The translations under genes were made by a program, and so were the position numbers. The notes under the pieces are model-generated. The model saw nothing but the letters and a program-made list of their open reading frames with translations, did no database searches and was not told where the DNA came from. Below, piece after piece: positions 52,853 through 61,657 of a stretch of DNA of 64,000 bases. Source of the stretch: Streptomyces sp. NBC_00358 (GTDB taxonomy: Bacteria > Actinomycetota > Actinomycetes > Streptomycetales > Streptomycetaceae); contig NZ_CP107976.1 in the NCBI RefSeq assembly GCF_036099295.1, positions 744,001 through 808,000 on the forward strand, given 5' to 3'. Every line of letters starts with the position of its first letter. The stretch's first letter is position 1.

Positions 52853-54496
52853 ATGACGGAACAGGGCATCGACCCGGGTGGCCCGCCGCCCCTCCACGGG
52901 AACGGCGGGACCGTACGCAGGAGGGAGCATCACCGGTACGCGCGCCTGCGTTCACGGAACGCGCGCACCACGACGGCGCTCGTCGCGGCCGCTCTGGCGT
53001 TTCTGGGGGCGGCCGGCGCCGCACCCGGCGGTGGCGTGTCGCCACCGGGCGGCACCTCTCTGTCGGGGCCCGGGGCGCGGTTCGTGCCCGGCCCCTGCCC
53101 GGAGACCCCTGAGCCGATTCCCGGCCGGTGCGGGGTTCTGGAGGCACCCGAGAACCGCGCCCACCCGCGCGGGCGGACCGTCCGGCTGACCGTCGCGATC
53201 ATTCCGGCCGCGTCGGCGAAACCGGCCAAGGACCCGGTCGTGTTCATGAGCGGGGGCCCCGGCGGCGACACGATCGACGACATTCCCTTCCTGATCGGCG
53301 CCGGTGTGAACCGGGACCGCGACCTCATCGTCATGGCCCAGCGCGGAACGCTCCACGCGCGGCCGAACCTCGCGTGCCCGGAGATCGACCGGTTCAACGC
53401 GCGGGCCGTGGGGCTGCGCTACGACGCACCGTCGACCGGGCGCCTCCTGGTGCGCGCGGCGAAGAAGTGCCGGGACCGTCTGACGGCCGGCGGAGTCGAC
53501 CTGAGTGCCTACAACACCACCGAGAACGCCGCCGACTTCGCCGACCTGCGCAAGGCGCTCGGCATCCACCGGTGGGACGTCTACGGGTACTCGTACGGCA
53601 CCGACCTGGCCCTCACCTTCCTGCGCCGCCACCCGCAGGGGATCCGCTCGGTGGCCATCGACTCCGTCGTACCGCCGCAGATCGTGAGCCTGCCGTGGAC
53701 CTGGGACAGCACCCGGGAGGGGATCGGCGCGATCTTCGCCGCGTGCGCGGCCCAGCCCCGGTGCGAGAGCCGCTATCCGGCTCTCCCGCGCACGCTGACC
53801 CGTCAGGTCCGGCAGCTGGAGGCGCACCCCATCACGACGACCGCTCGGCCGCCGGGCGGCGGCGACCTTGTGAAGGTGGTCCTCGACGGGGGCGCGCTGG
53901 TGAACCTGCTGGTCGCCAACGTCGTCCCGGCCGTCGACGTCCCCGCGGCCCTCGACGAACTCGCTCACGGCGACCCGGAGCGTTTCGCGCGTGCGGCCGC
54001 CGCCGGCGCCCATCCCGTGATCGGCGAGTTCGCCCACGGTCTGACGCAGTCGGTGGCCTGCAGCGAGTGGGTACCGGGATATTCGCAATCCGATCTGCTG
54101 AAGGCGGGGCGCAGGGCCTTCCCCGGGTGGCCGGACTCGGTCCTGGCCCAGGCACCGCAGCTTCCCTTCGAGAACGACGTGTGCCGCGTCTGGAACGTCC
54201 CGGACCGCACCCCCGTGCAGCGGATCGCGACCGTCAGCGACGTGCCGACGCTGATCCTGTCCGGATCCTTCGACGCGAAGACCGGAGCAAGTTGGGGCCC
54301 CTACACGGGCCGTACGCTGTCGCGCTCGACCGCCGTGCTCATTCCCGGCATCGGCCACTGGGTGGTCCCGCAGTCGCCCTGCGCGGCCGACGTCCTGGCC
54401 TCCTTCCTCAACCATCCGCTCTCGCCCGACACCGCCTGCGTGGCGGGACTCGCACCGAAACCGTTCACCATCACTCCCGACCCGGAGAACTCATGA
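52853..54496 (+). CDS. Secreted alpha/beta hydrolase (tripeptidyl aminopeptidase-like), copy 1
   Basis: A 547-residue alpha/beta hydrolase similar to streptomycete tripeptidyl aminopeptidases and proline iminopeptidase-like enzymes. Ser247 in GYSYGTDLALTFLRRHP is the nucleophile, Asp474 in LSGSFDAKTGAS and His502 in GIGHWVVPQSPC complete the triad. PVVFMSGGPGGDTIDD supplies the oxyanion HGGP-like motif. The N terminus (RNARTTTALVAAALAFLG) is a signal or anchor. ATG 52853 is preceded by a purine-rich stretch. Coupled by ATGA to a paralogue, with conserved Cys (PCPETPEP, VACSEW, VCRVW, PCAAD) suggesting disulfides. Confidence 0.85.
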   Translation: MTEQGIDPGGPPPLHGNGGTVRRREHHRYARLRSRNARTTTALVAAALAFLGAAGAAPGGGVSPPGGTSLSGPGARFVPGPCPETPEPIPGRCGVLEAPENRAHPRGRTVRLTVAIIPAASAKPAKDPVVFMSGGPGGDTIDDIPFLIGAGVNRDRDLIVMAQRGTLHARPNLACPEIDRFNARAVGLRYDAPSTGRLLVRAAKKCRDRLTAGGVDLSAYNTTENAADFADLRKALGIHRWDVYGYSYGTDLALTFLRRHPQGIRSVAIDSVVPPQIVSLPWTWDSTREGIGAIFAACAAQPRCESRYPALPRTLTRQVRQLEAHPITTTARPPGGGDLVKVVLDGGALVNLLVANVVPAVDVPAALDELAHGDPERFARAAAAGAHPVIGEFAHGLTQSVACSEWVPGYSQSDLLKAGRRAFPGWPDSVLAQAPQLPFENDVCRVWNVPDRTPVQRIATVSDVPTLILSGSFDAKTGASWGPYTGRTLSRSTAVLIPGIGHWVVPQSPCAADVLASFLNHPLSPDTACVAGLAPKPFTITPDPENS

Positions 54497-56082
54497 TGTC
54501 CATCCGCCCGCCCCACCACCGGCGCGCCCCGCGACGGTTCCCGGCGGCACTGGCCGGAGCGACGGCCGGTGTCCTCGCCGTCGGTCTCGCCGTGACACCC
54601 GCGCGAGCCGAAAGCAGCCCCGCGGCGCCGCTCGGCACGGTCGCCCGGACGGTGGGCGACGCCCGCTTCGTGCCGGGCACCTGCCCGAGGACGGCGGACC
54701 CGGTCCCCGCAATCGACGGAGCGCGCTGCGGAACCCTCACCGTGCCCGAGAACCGTTCCCGTCACCGGGGGCGGAAGATCACCCTCGGAGTCGCGATCGT
54801 GTCGGCGGCCACGAGCAGACCGGCACGCGATCCGATCGTGTGGTTCGCCGGCGGGCCGGGCGACGACGCCGTCGCCGAGGCCCAGTTGGCGATCGACGGC
54901 GGCCTGAACCGCGACCGCGACGTGATCTTCATGTCCCAGCGGGGGACCTATTCGGCCGACCCGGTGCTCACCTGCCCCAACATCGACGAGTTCAACGCAC
55001 GCGCGGTCGGCCTCGTGTACGGCGCGCGGTCCACCGGGCGCCTGCACGTCCAGGCGACGCGGGTCTGCCGCGAACGGTCGGCGAGCCGCGCCGACATCAG
55101 CGCGTACGACTCTCCCGAGAGCGCCACCGACTACGCGGACCTGCGCGTCGCGCTGGGCATCAAGCAGTGGAACGTGTTCGGTATCTCCTACGGCACCGAC
55201 CTGGCTCTCCAGTACATGCGTGACCACCCCAGGGGCATCCGGTCGGTCGGCATCGACGGCGTGCTGCCGCCGTCACTGGCGGGCGGGGCCGTGACCTGGA
55301 GCGCCGCACGGCAGGGCTTCGACAGCCTGTTCAAGACCTGCGCGGAGCAGCCGGCCTGCAACCGCCGGTATCCGAGGCTGTCGGACACCTTCGAGCGTCT
55401 CGTCCGTCAACTCGAGGCCCGACCGATCACCACCACCGTCACGGTTCCGGGGCAACCGGCTCCGGTGAAGGTCGTGCTGGACGGCGGAGTCCTGGTGAAC
55501 TGGCTGACCTCCGCCACCCACGTGGCGCCCGGAGTGCCCCGCTCGATCGACGAGCTGGCCCACGGCAACCCGCAGCGGATCGCCGAACAGTGGGCCGGAG
55601 GCAAACTCAGCCCGCAGGCCATCGGCAGGATCGCGCACGGGCTCGCCTACGGCGTCTTCTGCCGTGAGTGGACACCGTTCGAGAGCGAGGCCGATGTGAT
55701 CCGGGGCGGCCGGCGCGCGTTCCCCACGTTCCCCCGCTCGGTACTCGCCAACGCACCGCAGCTCCCCTTCCTGCACGCGGACTGCCGCGCCTGGGACGTC
55801 CCGCCGGCATCGCCCTCGGCCCGCAACGTGACGCGGAGCAACATCCCGACCCTCGTCATGTCGGCCGGGTTCGACGCCCAGACCGCGCCCAGCAACGGTC
55901 CGTACGTCGCCCGGACGCTGAGCCGGTCCACCGTCGTCACGGTTCCCTACGTCGCCCACGTCGCCTTCGCCGAGTCGCCGTGCGCACAGTCGATCACCAC
56001 CTCGTTCTTCAACCGTCCGACCGCGCCGAACACGCGGTGCCTGGCGGGTCTCCAGCCGCCCACGTTCGAGATCGCACCGTAG
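54493..56082 (+). CDS. Secreted alpha/beta hydrolase (tripeptidyl aminopeptidase-like), copy 2
   Basis: A 529-residue paralogue of the preceding gene, aligned throughout (RFVPGTCPRTADPVP, DRDVIFMSQRGTYSADPVL, DEFNARAVGLVYGARSTGRL). Triad: Ser232 in FGISYGTDLALQYM, Asp461 in SAGFDAQTAPS, His489 in YVAHVAFAESPC. The oxyanion element is PIVWFAGGPGDDAVAE. A signal peptide (ALAGATAGVLAVGLAVTPARA) is clearer than in copy 1. The frame is open much further upstream (to 53128), but the ATG overlapping the copy 1 stop is the real start. A recent tandem duplication with diverged substrate pocket is likely. Confidence 0.87.
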   Translation: MMSIRPPHHRRAPRRFPAALAGATAGVLAVGLAVTPARAESSPAAPLGTVARTVGDARFVPGTCPRTADPVPAIDGARCGTLTVPENRSRHRGRKITLGVAIVSAATSRPARDPIVWFAGGPGDDAVAEAQLAIDGGLNRDRDVIFMSQRGTYSADPVLTCPNIDEFNARAVGLVYGARSTGRLHVQATRVCRERSASRADISAYDSPESATDYADLRVALGIKQWNVFGISYGTDLALQYMRDHPRGIRSVGIDGVLPPSLAGGAVTWSAARQGFDSLFKTCAEQPACNRRYPRLSDTFERLVRQLEARPITTTVTVPGQPAPVKVVLDGGVLVNWLTSATHVAPGVPRSIDELAHGNPQRIAEQWAGGKLSPQAIGRIAHGLAYGVFCREWTPFESEADVIRGGRRAFPTFPRSVLANAPQLPFLHADCRAWDVPPASPSARNVTRSNIPTLVMSAGFDAQTAPSNGPYVARTLSRSTVVTVPYVAHVAFAESPCAQSITTSFFNRPTAPNTRCLAGLQPPTFEIAP

Positions 56083-56090
56083 AACGGGAC

Positions 56091-56188
56091 GGGCGGTCGG
56101 CCCCACGGCAGTGACCCGACCGCCCGACCCGACTTCCCCGGAGCGGACTTCCGCTCCAGGCCCGGTGCGGGTCCGCTCCGGAGAAGTC
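56091..56188. terminator. Two hairpins downstream of the hydrolase operon
   Basis: First hairpin: GGGCGGTCGG (56091-56100) with CCGACCGCCC (56116-56125). Second: an 18-bp stem with one mismatch, 56131-56148 with 56171-56188 (core CCGGAGCGGAC/GTCCGCTCCGG). Neither has a T-tract; tandem GC-rich hairpins of this kind are usual Streptomyces terminators. Confidence 0.7.
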
Positions 56189-56307
56189 GGGACCCGGTCC
56201 ACGGCGCAAGGGCCCTTCCCGCGTTGCGGGTTGGGCGTTGGGCGTGGGGCGTGGTCCGATGGTTGGTGGCTGGTGACCTGTAACTGGTAACCGGGGATTG
56301 GTACTTG

Positions 56308-57072
56308 TCAGCCGTCGCGCCTTCGGGCGACGTAGACGGTGTTGGCCGCTGTCCCGCCCTGAAGCGGATTGTCGAAATCGACGACATGCGCGGCGGTGTC
56401 CGTGAAGACCTCCGCGAGCACCGAGCCGAACTCCTTGTCCGGCGGGTCGTTCGACCACAGCGCGAACACGCCTCCGGGATGGAGCAGTTCGGCCAGCGCC
56501 GTCAGTCCGGCAGGTGTGTAGAGCACGGCGTGGTCGGGGTGCAGCACATGGCGCGGCGAGTGGTCGACGTCGAGCAGGATCGCGTGGAAGCGGCGGCCGG
56601 GAGTCTCGGGGTCAAGACCGCGCGGTGCGTCACCTGCGCCGCCCGCGGTCATCGCGCTCCCGGCGGTCCCCGTGGTCATCGCGAAGAAGTCCCCGCGCAC
56701 CAGCCGGCACCGGGGGTCCGACGCCAGTCCCGCGCCCAGCGGCACGAGCCCGCGCCGGTGCCAGTCGATCACTTCGGCCAGGGTGTCGACCACGATGAGG
56801 GAGCGTACGCGTGGATCGTCGAGCGCCGTCCTGGCCGTGTACCCGAGGCCGAGTCCGCCCACGACGACGTCGAGCGGCCCCTCGGACAGCTCCGCCAGAC
56901 CGAGCCGGGCCAGCTCGATCTCCCCCGTGGTGAAGAGGCTGGACATCAGGTACTCGTCGCCGAGCTTCACCTCGTACACGTCCTCGCCCGACAGCGGATC
57001 CCGCCGACGGCGGAGGCTGATGTCGCCCATGGGCGTCGGCCGCCAGTCGATCTCCTCGAAACGTGCGCTCAT
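56308..57072 (-). CDS. Spermidine synthase-like protein
   Basis: A 254-residue Rossmann-fold protein like streptomycete spermidine synthase-like proteins. VVVGGLGLGYTARTALDDPR is the SAM/dcSAM motif I, SLIVVDTLAEVIDWH the acidic motif II, CRLVRGDFFAM and FHAILLDVDHSPRHVLHPD follow, where polyamine synthases have the DxxDP-type catalytic Asp. A Gly/Ala-rich insert (TTGTAGSAMTAGGAG) interrupts the middle. Start at ATG 57072 with GAGAAAGG upstream. Methyltransferase or aminopropyltransferase activity cannot be decided from sequence alone. Confidence 0.8.
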   Translation of the reverse strand: MSARFEEIDWRPTPMGDISLRRRRDPLSGEDVYEVKLGDEYLMSSLFTTGEIELARLGLAELSEGPLDVVVGGLGLGYTARTALDDPRVRSLIVVDTLAEVIDWHRRGLVPLGAGLASDPRCRLVRGDFFAMTTGTAGSAMTAGGAGDAPRGLDPETPGRRFHAILLDVDHSPRHVLHPDHAVLYTPAGLTALAELLHPGGVFALWSNDPPDKEFGSVLAEVFTDTAAHVVDFDNPLQGGTAANTVYVARRRDG

Positions 57073-57306
57073 CCGATGCCTTTCTCCCCAACCTCGTCCC
57101 ACCACCGCGGGTCGAGGGACAACCGTCGACACCGGGTGCCCCGGCCGGTTCCGGGCGCGGCACAGAAAGGCACCGCACCGTCCGGTCCGGGCCCGATGCC
57201 TTGGAGGATCTTCACACGGAGCGCTGCCGCCGGAGCGGGCAAACGGCCGTACGCCACCGGATCGGTTCGGTGCGCCCGTTTCGCCGGGACGACCGGGGTG
57301 GCCGAA

Positions 57307-57963
57307 TCACGTGCGGGGGGCTGCCTCGCTGATGTCCTGGTGCATGTGCTCCATGAGTTCGCCCATCTCGCTGACGTCGGGGCTCGGGGTTTCGGCGTTC
57401 CGCGCGGCACCGCGCAGCCAGTCGGCGGTCGCCAGGGCGAGTGCGGTGGCGTCTTCCTCGCGGCTGTCGCCGAGGAGTTCCTCGATGCGGAAGGCGAGGC
57501 CGCCGAGGGTCTCGTCGTTGGTGTCCGGCGTCAGATAGCCGCGCAGACCGGCGGGGTACGGGTCCTGGGACCGGGCGTGCCGGACCGCGGCGAGTACCGC
57601 GGGGTCCTCGCTGTACTGATCGAGATGGCCGAGGAGGACGTAGATCCGCGCGATCAGCCGTGGCCGTCCGGGGTGCCGGTCCAGCCAGGCCATGAGCTGC
57701 TGCTGGCCGCCGAGGTGGTCGACGACCGGTGTCAGCGCCTCGACGGACTTGGTGGGCAGATCCCAGTGGTGGGGAAGAAGCTGGGCCACTTCGTCGGCCA
57801 GCGTCGCCTCGTCCTCGGCGCTGAGCGTGCCCGCGATGAACCCGCTGACCTTCAAGCCGTCCAGGGCGAACCCGTCGGGTCCGGTCCGCTGCGCGCGGTG
57901 CGAGGAGCCGTGCCGTCGGCGCAGCAGCTCACCGACGCTCTTGAGGAGCGGCTTGTCGTGCAC
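57307..57963 (-). CDS. Hypothetical protein
   Basis: A 218-residue helical, acidic protein: GFIAGTLSAEDEATLADEVA, LLPHHWDLPTKSVEALTPVV, then LLGHLDQYSEDPAVLAAVRH and GLAFRIEELLGDSREEDATA. No signal, membrane or catalytic motif. I do not recognise the family. Confidence 0.65.
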   Translation of the reverse strand: MHDKPLLKSVGELLRRRHGSSHRAQRTGPDGFALDGLKVSGFIAGTLSAEDEATLADEVAQLLPHHWDLPTKSVEALTPVVDHLGGQQQLMAWLDRHPGRPRLIARIYVLLGHLDQYSEDPAVLAAVRHARSQDPYPAGLRGYLTPDTNDETLGGLAFRIEELLGDSREEDATALALATADWLRGAARNAETPSPDVSEMGELMEHMHQDISEAAPRT

Positions 57964-58268
57964 GGAACCTCCTGATGAACGCGCTCAAAGGCCTCTCGTC
58001 CGGGACCGGGACCACGGACGACGCCGCGGTCCGGGCGGCGTTTCCCGTAGGTGCCCTCCGACGTCGGCACCACCACCCTGCCGTCCGGTGGCGTCGTCCG
58101 CGCGCCCGGTGGCCCGGACGAGTGCGGGGTGGTCGGGCGGCCACCCCTGGTCAGGAGCGGGATCAGCGAGAAAACACGTGCCGCGGTGGCGCACGGGTCG
58201 ACCGTGGACGAGGACTGCCGCAGACATGCGACCCGGCGGGATCTCCACGTGGCGTGCGGCCCGTTCCT
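57964..58268. other. Gap without a supported gene
   Basis: About 300 bp. Frames on both strands are Arg/Pro-rich with no ribosome sites. Confidence 0.5.
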
Positions 58269-59405
58269 TCACCCGGAGAGTTCGCCCGTGTCGCGGTCGC
58301 CGGTCCGCCGCAGTGTCACCAGGGCCGCCATGCCGGCGGCGATGCCGAAGGTGAGGGCCGCCGGAACGCCGTCACCCAGCCTCGCGAACACGAACACGGG
58401 CCCCACGGTGGCGCTGTCGTCGATCGCCACATGCAGCATTTGACTCGCCAGGAGTCCCAGCACGGTCGCGCAGACCGTGCCCATCGCCATCGCCGGCACC
58501 GTGGTCCGGGTGAGCAGACCGGGCAGATGCCGCAGCGCCCACCACACCACGGCCAGCACGACCACGTCGGCGGCCCGGTACAGCAGCCAGTCGCCGAGCG
58601 GTGCCGTCGCCGGAGCCGACCAGCCACCGAGCAGCAGCCACTCCCGGAGCAGGTCGCCCGGCTCGGACAGCAGTCCTCCGCCGCCGGACGAGCTCTGGAT
58701 CCGGGCCGCCACCGATTGGTACGACAGGATCACCAGCGACAGCGCGATCACCGCGGTTCCGGCGCTCGCGGCCAGGCGGGCCGCGCGTGGCGGCACGCTC
58801 TGCCGGGGCGAAGGGTCCTCACCCTTCGCGCTGATACGCGCCACGAGCACCGTGACCGGGGCGGTCAACAGCGCCGCGAACACCGGGACCGGCCCGCTCG
58901 ACGCGATCACGGCCGCCAACTGCGACAGCACCCGGTAGTTGCCGTACCCCAGGGACGCGATCAGCCACGGCGCGGAAACGGTGACGGCCAGCGTCGCGGC
59001 CACCGGGCCCCACGCCCACAGCGCGAGCACCGTGGCCGGCGTACGGCCCTGGGTCGGTGGAATCCTGCGGATCAGCAGCAGCGCGCCGGCCAGGAAGAAC
59101 ACGGGGACCGCGACGAATCTGACCCGCATCGCGGTGCTGTAGAGCCCGGCGTTCTGGGTGCCTCCACTCAGCGCCGTCTCCCCGCCCGTGACAGCGCCGG
59201 CAGGTCCGCCGGGCGACAGTGCCGACGCGGGGTGATACGACCATGGTGCGAGCCATCGCCGAAGTTCGGCCGCGGACTGGGCGTCCAACACGCCTGTGGC
59301 CCCGCGGAGTTGCAGTGCCTGGGCGTTCACGCCCGCCCACCACAGCAACAACGTGATCAGCAGCGCTCCGGCCAGTGCCGGTATCACCGCCCGCCGGTAC
59401 GTCAT
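58269..59405 (-). CDS. Polytopic membrane protein of unknown function
   Basis: A 378-residue protein with about eight hydrophobic segments: AVIPALAGALLITLLLWWAG at the N terminus, VRFVAVPVFFLAGALLLI, VLALWAWGPVAATLAV, VPVFAALLTAPVTVLVA, AVIALSLVILSYQSVA, AADVVVLAVVWWALRHL, MAMGTVCATVLGLLASQM, and a C-terminal span. A long extracytoplasmic loop follows the first span. No family recognised; membrane location is certain. Confidence 0.7.
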   Translation of the reverse strand: MTYRRAVIPALAGALLITLLLWWAGVNAQALQLRGATGVLDAQSAAELRRWLAPWSYHPASALSPGGPAGAVTGGETALSGGTQNAGLYSTAMRVRFVAVPVFFLAGALLLIRRIPPTQGRTPATVLALWAWGPVAATLAVTVSAPWLIASLGYGNYRVLSQLAAVIASSGPVPVFAALLTAPVTVLVARISAKGEDPSPRQSVPPRAARLAASAGTAVIALSLVILSYQSVAARIQSSSGGGGLLSEPGDLLREWLLLGGWSAPATAPLGDWLLYRAADVVVLAVVWWALRHLPGLLTRTTVPAMAMGTVCATVLGLLASQMLHVAIDDSATVGPVFVFARLGDGVPAALTFGIAAGMAALVTLRRTGDRDTGELSG

Positions 59406-59591
59406 GTGCCTTCCCCCGCCTCCGCTGTATGCGTGAATCCCGATCAGCCGAAGAGTAGGGGGTGTTGATCGTTTACGGCAGACATCCGGTCACCCCGCGG
59501 ACGCCGCCGAAGGTGAGCGGCGGTACGGGGGAAGGCGTCGGGCGCCGCCGTCATGGCCCACCGCGTCGACCGCTCGCGGAGGCGACGGGGG

Positions 59592-60578
59592 TCACGTCCG
59601 GCGGGCGGCCCACACCATGCGCTCGGTGCGCACCCGCAGGTCGGTTCGGCGCAGGACACCGTGCGGGCTGTCGGTGTCGAGCAGTCGGTCGAAAGCCGCC
59701 AGGTCCTCGCCGCTCAGGACGGATCCGACGCCGCCCCGCAGACGACGCAGACTGCCGAGGGCGTAGCGGCCCACCGCGTCGGTGTGGGGTGGCCCGATAT
59801 CGACGGTGACGGTGCGTTCGCCCGCGACGGCGAAGCCCGCTTTCGTCAGCTTGTCTCCCCAGTCGGCGCCGCGGTGCGGCATCTCCTCGGCGTGCCGGTG
59901 GTCGAGTGCGGCGTGGCATCGCTCCTCAAGACCGGGCGCGCCATCCGGAGCGCCGTCGGGCAGGAACCGGGGGAAGCCGGCCAGCTCGACGACCGCGAAG
60001 AGCCCGCCGGGTGCCAGCAGGTCGTGGACCTGTCGCAGGGTGCGGTCGGGGTCGGCCATGTGGTGCATGGAGGCCGATGCCCACACCAGGTCCGGCGAAC
60101 CGAGTCCGGGCCATGTCGGCGCGTCCAGATCGGCCTGGACGATGCGCACGCGGTCGGTGGCTCCGGCCGCGGCCGTCTTCTCCCTCAGGCGGTGCAGGTG
60201 GTCGGCGGAGTTGTCGACGGCGGTCAGCTCCGCGTCGGGGAAGCGGTCGAGCAGTGCGAGGGTGCCTGCTCCGGTTCCGCAGCCCAGATCCACGATCCGT
60301 CGGGGGGCGATCGCGACGGGCAGCCAGGCCGTGATCGAGGCCGTGTGCTCGGCGAGTACCTCCGCGTCCAGGTCGAGGATCTCCGCCTGGTCGCCCGCCT
60401 CGCGCCCGTGAGCGTGACCTTGGTCTTGGTCTTGGTCGTGACCTTGGTCTTGGCCGTGGCCTTGGCCGTGGTTGTGCTCGTGGATGGGGCCTTCCTTGTG
60501 GCCGCGATCGTCGTGGTGCCCGTGGTCGTGACCTTGGTGCGTGCCCTGGTGGGCCGTGTGACGGAAGGGGTGGTTCAT
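59592..60578 (-). CDS. SAM-dependent methyltransferase with His-rich N terminus
   Basis: A 328-residue methyltransferase. The first 60 residues are strongly His/Asp/Gln-rich (HQGTHQGHDHGHHDDRGHKE, then HNHGQGHGQDQGHDQDQDQG), a likely metal-binding tail. The catalytic domain has IVDLGCGTGAGTLALLDRFP, ELTAVDNSADHL, RIVQADLDAP and VWASASMHHMADPDRTL. Start at ATG 60578 (the frame is open to 60635). It lies 93 bp downstream of an XRE-cupin regulator on the same strand, an arrangement typical of regulator/methyltransferase pairs. Substrate unknown. Confidence 0.85.
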   Translation of the reverse strand: MNHPFRHTAHQGTHQGHDHGHHDDRGHKEGPIHEHNHGQGHGQDQGHDQDQDQGHAHGREAGDQAEILDLDAEVLAEHTASITAWLPVAIAPRRIVDLGCGTGAGTLALLDRFPDAELTAVDNSADHLHRLREKTAAAGATDRVRIVQADLDAPTWPGLGSPDLVWASASMHHMADPDRTLRQVHDLLAPGGLFAVVELAGFPRFLPDGAPDGAPGLEERCHAALDHRHAEEMPHRGADWGDKLTKAGFAVAGERTVTVDIGPPHTDAVGRYALGSLRRLRGGVGSVLSGEDLAAFDRLLDTDSPHGVLRRTDLRVRTERMVWAARRT

Positions 60579-60671
60579 GTGCCCCACGCTAAGCGGGTCG
60601 TCGGCTGACGGCGTGGCTCGTTCCGGAATGCGCAAGACGATGGCTGGTCCGGCTGCCGAACGCGCAAACGG

Positions 60672-61265
60672 TCACGGTGCCGGGCGGTCCGCCTTCCCGG
60701 CATCCTCGCCGCGCTGATGACCGCGGCGGGCGTCGCGGTCGAAGATGCCCAGGATCTCGCACGGTCCGCGCTCGGCGCCGATGGCGTGCGGAAGCATCGT
60801 GGGGAACTCCGCCGCCTGGTTGGTCTCGACGCGGAAGCGCCGGTTGCCCAGGAGCAGGATCGCGGTGCCGGAAAGGACGACGAGCCATTCGCGGCCCGGG
60901 TGAGCGCGCATCCGCGAGGGATTGTCGGGCGGTGGGTCGGTCATGCGCTGGCGTACGACGGTCATGCCGGGCTCGGCTTTGATCGGCCATCGCATCTGCC
61001 CGTGGGCTCCGTCGATCATCGGATTCGAGACGACGTCGTCCGTGGCCGTCTCGACCAGTTGATCGAGGGAGGTGTCCAGGGCGCGGGCGAGAGTGACGAG
61101 CTGGTCCAGGGCCAGGCGGCGCTGTCCCGTCTCGATGCGGCTGAGGGTGGACTGGCTGACCTGGGCACGGGTGGCCAGCTCCTCCAGGGACCAGCCCTGG
61201 GCCACGCGCAGGGCCCGGATGCGTTTGCGTACCAGGCTGTCCAGCTCGTCACTTTCTTGCGTCAT
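60672..61265 (-). CDS. XRE-family regulator with C-terminal cupin
   Basis: A 197-residue regulator. The N-terminal helix-turn-helix reads IRALRVAQGWSLEELATRAQ then VSQSTLSRIETGQRRLALDQ. The C-terminal cupin domain includes MRAHPGREWLVVLSGTAILL and FRVETNQAAEFPTMLPHAIG, consistent with a ligand-binding beta-barrel. Start at ATG 61265; no ribosome site is visible. Probably controls itself and the downstream methyltransferase gene. Confidence 0.88.
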   Translation of the reverse strand: MTQESDELDSLVRKRIRALRVAQGWSLEELATRAQVSQSTLSRIETGQRRLALDQLVTLARALDTSLDQLVETATDDVVSNPMIDGAHGQMRWPIKAEPGMTVVRQRMTDPPPDNPSRMRAHPGREWLVVLSGTAILLLGNRRFRVETNQAAEFPTMLPHAIGAERGPCEILGIFDRDARRGHQRGEDAGKADRPAP

Positions 61266-61348
61266 GGGCAACAGCGTATGCCGTCACGGCAGCAGTGGTC
61301 GGCGTCGCAGGTGTCCGGGTCGCCTGCGGACCCTCGGCACCGTGGCTC

Positions 61349-61387
61349 AAAAAAAGGGGCCCTGCCCCGCAGAACGCGGGGCAGGGC
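61349..61387 (-). terminator. Rho-independent terminator of tRNA-like copy 1
   Basis: Perfect 12-bp stem GCCCTGCCCCGC (61359-61370) and GCGGGGCAGGGC (61376-61387), loop AGAAC, followed on the minus strand by CCC and seven T (61349-61355). It begins nine bases beyond the tRNA-like discriminator base. Confidence 0.8.
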
Positions 61388-61508
61388 TTCGACAGAGCGC
61401 CGGGCAGGCCTTGCACCTGCATCTCCCCGCAGGAAGCGGGACGTCTTTCCTTGGGCCACCAACGCATCGGGCACCGGCGCGACTTCCGCCGATCGACTCA
61501 AGATCAAT
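61388..61508. repeat. Conserved ~120-bp element, copy 1 (partner 63293-63412)
   Basis: Strong similarity to 63293-63412 across the tRNA-like sequence and about 45 bp upstream of it, ending in the shared plus-strand word CTCAAGATCAAT. Read on the minus strand, ATTGATCTTGAG stands 31 (copy 1) or 33 (copy 2) bases before the tRNA-like 5' end and may be a promoter element. Confidence 0.8.
61396..61465 (-). tRNA. Atypical tRNA-Gly(UCC)-like RNA, copy 1
   Basis: The minus strand from 61465 to 61396 folds as a tRNA. Acceptor GCGTTGG pairs with CCGGCGC (two G-U). D arm: GCCC, loop AAGGAA with the invariant GG, then AGAC. Anticodon arm: TCCCG, loop CTTCCTG (anticodon UCC), CGGGG. T arm: GCAGG, loop TGCAAGG, CCTGC. 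The T loop lacks TTC and instead starts TGC (GUGC element), and base 37 is U, both unlike elongator tRNAs. CCA is not encoded (CTG follows). All differences from copy 2 alter codon positions 1 or 2 in the overlapping frame, against coding. Confidence 0.5.
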
Positions 61509-61657
61509 ACCGACGTACGGCTCCGCGGGCACCCCACACGAGCCGGGCCGGGGCTCTTCGAGACGAACTCGGCCACCCCGGCCGGAATCGCGAGGTCGCC
61601 CGACTACCTGCCGGTAGCCTCGCCGTTGGAGTCACACGACAGCGGGAGGGACAGCGG

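Noticed and set aside
53128..54492. Long N-terminal extension of the second hydrolase
   Set aside because: This part overlaps the first hydrolase in another frame and is Arg/Pro-rich; the ATGA-coupled start explains the gene.
61262..61576. Protein reading of the tRNA-like element (ALVAQGKTSRFLRG...)
   Set aside because: The two copies differ only by changes that alter amino acids, the opposite of protein constraint, while the cloverleaf pairing is kept.
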